Assembly (NCBI GenBank): GCA_945610215.1
Contig: CALYZR010000019.1
Coordinates: 1-8,116 of the forward strand
Source: an uncultured Clostridium sp.
Lineage (GTDB): Bacteria; Bacillota; Clostridia; TANB77; CAG-508
DNA: 8,116 bases
Direction: 5' to 3'
The notes beneath the pieces were generated by a model. The model ran no database searches, was not told where the DNA came from, and saw nothing but the letters and a program-made list of their open reading frames with translations. Below are positions 5,840 to 8,116 of the stretch, in pieces (the first letter of the stretch is position 1; each line of letters starts with the position of its first letter). The position numbers were made by a program, and so were the translations under genes.

Positions 5840-6178
5840 TTATAATATTGCAATTATTAAACCAATAATAAAAGATATTACATTGTTTACAAAGGATAGC
5901 TTAAAACCAGATATTCTTTTAAATTTTAGTATTTTCTCATATATTTTTCCTTCTATAAAAATCACTATGAACTCCATAATAATAACTATTGTCCAATATA
6001 ACAATATAATTCTAAAAGTATTTATTATGCCTGCTATAAATACCACTATTGGATTAGTTAATGTGTTTACAGCAATTATTGTTATAATATCATTTTTCTT
6101 TCTTATACCTATAACTATTGATATAAATAATTCAATAGCTACTGTTAATATTAGTGAAATTATTAAACTATTTATCAT
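5840..6178 (-). CDS. Small hydrophobic membrane protein, paralogue B
   Basis: A 112-residue, extremely hydrophobic protein with about four membrane segments (roughly 4-24, 31-52, 57-77 and 95-112). It aligns without long gaps to the 140-residue product encoded just upstream: SIVIGIRKKNDIITIIAVN (20-38) against SLIIGVKRKDCVAILVAN, and IFIEGKIYEKILKFKR (73-88) against IIIEGFIYKKVLKYKK. The shared intramembrane Glu (E76) followed by G-x-I-Y-x-K-x-L-K is the most distinctive mark. The start is preceded by GGAAAGAAAG, a weaker ribosome site than its neighbours have, 13 bp after the previous stop. I know of no function. The fixed order behind an MFS gene suggests a membrane complex or accessory subunits (inference). 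Confidence 0.8.
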   Translation of the reverse strand: MINSLIISLILTVAIELFISIVIGIRKKNDIITIIAVNTLTNPIVVFIAGIINTFRIILLYWTIVIIMEFIVIFIEGKIYEKILKFKRISGFKLSFVNNVISFIIGLIIAIL

Positions 6179-6191
6179 TATCTTTCTTTCC

Positions 6192-6614
6192 TTAAAATAT
6201 TAACCTTAATAATCCTCTAAATATAATAATTATAACTGTACCAATATTACATATTATTGATACTGACATTCCATTATATTTCTTGTACTTTAAAACTTTT
6301 TTATATATAAATCCTTCAATAATAATAGTTGCTATAAAAAATAATATAACAATAAAGCTACTATCTAAATATAGCAAATTATCTAATATTTGGTATACAA
6401 ATACTGCTATTGTTTTAACCATAATATTTGCTACTAAAATAGCTACACAATCTTTTCTTTTTACACCAATAATCAAAGAAATAATCATACTAATTAATGC
6501 AAATATTGAAACTACAGCAATTATCTTCAATACATTTGATAGACCTTCTTCGTATGAATAAGTTACATGTTTGTATGAAGATTCTATAGATAAGAGCTCA
6601 CTAGAACTTACCAT
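6192..6614 (-). CDS. Small hydrophobic membrane protein, paralogue A
   Basis: A 140-residue protein with a polar, Ser/Tyr/Glu-rich N-terminal extension of about 28 residues that its paralogue lacks, then about four membrane segments (roughly 29-50, 55-76, 86-103 and 117-138). The shared core includes IIGVKRKD (48-55), an intramembrane Glu100 in IIIEGFIYKKVLKYKK, and a final Asn-containing helix (ICNIG). The start codon overlaps the preceding stop (TAATG at 6612-6616), with GAAGGAGTGG 6 nt or more upstream, so translation is probably coupled to the 82-residue gene. Base composition looks more AT-rich than the feo or patB genes, but this was judged by eye. Confidence 0.8.
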   Translation of the reverse strand: MVSSSELLSIESSYKHVTYSYEEGLSNVLKIIAVVSIFALISMIISLIIGVKRKDCVAILVANIMVKTIAVFVYQILDNLLYLDSSFIVILFFIATIIIEGFIYKKVLKYKKYNGMSVSIICNIGTVIIIIFRGLLRLIF

Positions 6615-6862
6615 TATTTTTCCACTCCTTCTTTATAATTCTCTTTCTCTAATTGATTATTCTTATATATTTTTCTTAATATCAATATTGAGATACCCAC
6701 TACAATAGTTATTACTGCGATTATTGCTATATAATATAAAGGTGAATAATTAATTATCTCAAGTGTACCAACAACATCAGCATAAACAAATTTTCGAATT
6801 AAAACTACGTTCAAAAAAGAAATAGCTAATATACTATAAAATATTTTTTTAACACTCTTCAT
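6614..6862 (-). CDS. Small exported membrane-anchored protein
   Basis: An 82-residue protein with two hydrophobic stretches. The first (about 7-28) looks like a cleavable signal peptide, with KSVKK at the front and a plausible cleavage after VYA (28). A short extracytoplasmic piece (DVVGTLEIINYSPLYY) and a second membrane segment (about 44-63) follow, with a Lys-rich cytosolic tail. If cleaved, the mature form would be a roughly 54-residue single-span protein. The start lies inside the end of the permease gene (14-bp overlap, with AAAGGAG inside that gene), and the stop overlaps the next start. This packing argues for a real, co-translated gene. The function is unknown. Confidence 0.78.
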   Translation of the reverse strand: MKSVKKIFYSILAISFLNVVLIRKFVYADVVGTLEIINYSPLYYIAIIAVITIVVGISILILRKIYKNNQLEKENYKEGVEK

Positions 6863-7913
6863 TTTTCACTCTCCTTTCTTTAAATTTTATTGATTTATTA
6901 TAATATCTTAAAGCAATATATAAAATGATTGATGATATTAACGTTATAATAAATAATCCTATTCTTGTAAATAACTGATTGTAGCCCACAAATGTTGGTA
7001 CAGCTCCAACAAATAATGCTAATGTAAGCAAGCCAAATGCTAAACCTTTATTATTATTAAAAATATTACTTAAACATATTAGTGTAATCGGCATTGTCAT
7101 ATTAAATAATAAAATAGCAATTATACCAATTACTGGATTTGTAAATGAACATATAAAACATATAGCTGATATTAAAAGAGATATTGAAGTTTTTTCAAAT
7201 CCTATTTTATCTCCTATAATTCCTCCTAACATTTTTCCAAGCATTACTCCTAATATTGCTAATATTGCAAAAACAAATGATGATTTCCAAGTAAATGATA
7301 ATATCATACTTACATAACTTCTTATACATACGGTTATAAAGATACATATTATCGCTATCCATTCATTCTTTCCCAATTTTATTGGTTGTATTTCTGAATT
7401 ACTAACTTCACCTTTTATTTGATTATATAGCCAAAACAATGATATAGCAGAAATTAATAATATCAAAATAACCATATAATATTTATTAAATTCTATTGAA
7501 ACTGATTTTCCCCCTAAAAATATTCCCATTGCTCCAGTTGATACAAAAATTCCTGAAAGTGTAGCTTTTTTATCACTTATATTTAATACATCGATACCAC
7601 CGCCAACATGAAACATTGCATTTCCAATTCCAGCTATAAGACATGCTACAATTCCAAAATTTGAAAATCCAAATGCAATTGCAACTAATAAGCAACCAAT
7701 TGCTGAACATATTGCATTTCTATTTATTTTATCTGCTATAATTCCTATTGGCAGTTGCATTGCAAAAGCAAAGAAATTATATATAAGTATTGCAATAAAT
7801 AAATTTATACCTGGCCCCATTTTTTGTGTTAATAAGTTACTGACTAATATGGCACATGATAAATCCACAATAAAATGAATAATGCTATATATTCCTACGA
7901 TTTTCTTATTCAT
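6849..7913 (-). CDS. Major facilitator superfamily (MFS) permease
   Basis: A 354-residue integral membrane protein with about 12 hydrophobic segments. The MFS motif A between TM2 and TM3 is visible as GIIADKINRN (57-66). The TM4 stretch GIGNAMFHVGGG (95-106) resembles the G-I-G-x-A-x-F-H region of the fosmidomycin-resistance (Fsr)-like branch. Near 228-243, MLGKMLGGIIGDKIGF is the corresponding repeat of motif A in the second half. At 354 residues it is short for the superfamily (usually 380-420), with short loops but no obvious missing segment. I start at ATG 7913, with AAAGGAG 6 nt upstream. The preceding TTG (7916) is in frame but too close to the ribosome site. The substrate cannot be told. 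It leads an operon with three small membrane proteins and a substrate-binding-protein relic, suggesting a transporter with unusual accessory parts (inference). Confidence 0.85.
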   Translation of the reverse strand: MNKKIVGIYSIIHFIVDLSCAILVSNLLTQKMGPGINLFIAILIYNFFAFAMQLPIGIIADKINRNAICSAIGCLLVAIAFGFSNFGIVACLIAGIGNAMFHVGGGIDVLNISDKKATLSGIFVSTGAMGIFLGGKSVSIEFNKYYMVILILLISAISLFWLYNQIKGEVSNSEIQPIKLGKNEWIAIICIFITVCIRSYVSMILSFTWKSSFVFAILAILGVMLGKMLGGIIGDKIGFEKTSISLLISAICFICSFTNPVIGIIAILLFNMTMPITLICLSNIFNNNKGLAFGLLTLALFVGAVPTFVGYNQLFTRIGLFIITLISSIILYIALRYYNKSIKFKERRVKNEEC

Positions 7914-7947
7914 CAAAATCTCCTTTTATTTGTCAATTTCTATTTTT

Positions 7948-7977
7948 ATTCTAGCATAAAAGATATTTTTTTGCCAA
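7948..7977 (-). promoter_or_regulatory. Promoter of the permease operon
   Basis: The minus strand has TTGGCA (7972-7977), an 18-bp spacer and TAGAAT (7948-7953) preceded by TGC, an extended -10. The leader would be about 30 nt. It lies 50 bp beyond the tRNA terminator, so the operon should be transcribed independently of the tRNA. Confidence 0.6.
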
Positions 7978-8024
7978 TAGGGACTGGAAATTTTGGACAC
8001 AAAATTATTTAATTTAACAGAAAA

Positions 8025-8061
8025 ATAAAAAAGCAAGTGAAAATGAAATCTCACTCGCTTT
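8025..8061 (-). terminator. Intrinsic terminator of the tRNA-Leu transcript
   Basis: Directly after the CCA end, the minus strand forms a 12-bp stem with one mismatch (8029-8040 with 8051-8062, the last pair using the A of CCA). The loop is 10 nt and the stem runs into T6 at 8027-8032. Confidence 0.8.
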
Positions 8062-8069
8062 TGGTGCAG
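8025..8069. repeat. 45-bp direct repeat, copy 2 (tRNA-Leu 3' end, putative attachment site)
   Basis: This is identical to 4843-4887. Here the repeat is continuous with an intact tRNA 3' region: 8062-8069 are the last 8 nt of the tRNA gene and the rest is its terminator. Identity stops exactly at 8069/8070 and at 8024/8025. The distance between equivalent bases of the copies is 3182 bp. Confidence 0.8.
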
Positions 8070-8116
8070 ATGGCCGGAATCGAACCGGCACGGTTTATTC
8101 AACCGCAGGATTTTAA
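8062..8116 (-). tRNA. tRNA-Leu(UAA), 3' portion (5' part lies outside the window)
   Basis: Read on the minus strand from 8116: U33, anticodon UAA (8115-8113), A37, A38, the anticodon-stem 3' strand TCCTG, and a long variable arm CGGTT-GAATA-AACCG that marks a class II tRNA. The T arm is GCCGG-TTCGATT-CCGGC, followed by acceptor strand CATCTGC, discriminator A and an encoded CCA (8064-8062). The long variable arm with a UAA anticodon identifies leucine. The acceptor 5' strand, D arm and the first half of the anticodon stem are beyond the window edge. Its 3' end is the site of the 45-bp direct repeat. Confidence 0.93.

Noticed and set aside
5883..6561. Plus-strand open frames of 106 and 92 codons opposite the small membrane proteins
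   Set aside because: Direction, overlapping start/stop packing and ribosome sites support the minus-strand genes. The plus-strand frames are hydrophobic mirror products without ribosome sites.
7914..7916. TTG as the start of the MFS permease
   Set aside because: It is only 3 nt from the AAAGGAG site; the ATG immediately after has a 6-nt spacing.
4888..8024. Integrase, excisionase or transposase inside the candidate island
   Set aside because: All frames were read and no tyrosine or serine recombinase, DDE or Y1 motifs were seen; the genes present are membrane proteins and a surface protein.

Overview
The window is very AT-rich, uses strong AGGAGG-type ribosome binding sites, has a tRNA with an encoded CCA end, and carries FeoA/FeoB, MscL and MalY/PatB proteins typical of low-GC Firmicutes. 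A host-associated member of the Clostridia is the best guess, but the sequence cannot name a species. Every gene I accept lies on the minus strand, so transcription runs from high to low coordinates. Plus-strand open frames are antisense shadows of these genes.

Right part (8116 to about 4843): the window opens with the 3' part of a tRNA-Leu(UAA) gene and its intrinsic terminator. Next comes a promoter and a tight operon: an MFS-like permease, an 82-residue signal/anchor protein, and two short hydrophobic membrane proteins that are homologous to each other. It ends in an apparent fragment of a PstS-like substrate-binding protein gene. A separate promoter then drives a 232-residue membrane-anchored protein of unknown function. 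This stretch is bracketed by a perfect 45-bp direct repeat made of the last 8 nt of the tRNA plus its terminator. That is the layout left by integration at a tRNA 3' end, and I propose the 3.1 kb between the copies as a small island or island remnant. No integrase is visible.

Middle part (about 4842 to 2281): a 370-bp gene-free spacer holds a run of hairpins. It is followed by a PatB/MalY-type cystathionine beta-lyase with its own promoter and terminator. A second promoter then drives a compact operon of mscL (mechanosensitive channel), an HD-domain phosphohydrolase and, probably, a DUF2238/YjdF-like membrane protein.

Left part (1566 to 1): an AT-rich terminator, a palindromic AT-rich candidate promoter/operator, a 117-bp imperfect inverted repeat (REP/MITE-like, containing two GGGACTGTCC palindromes), then feoA and the N-terminal half of feoB. 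The two feo genes overlap by one base and encode ferrous iron uptake.

The most interesting points are the tRNA-anchored direct repeat with its uncharacterised permease and small-membrane-protein operon, the substrate-binding-protein relic in that operon, and the long hairpin element placed directly against the feoA ribosome binding site.
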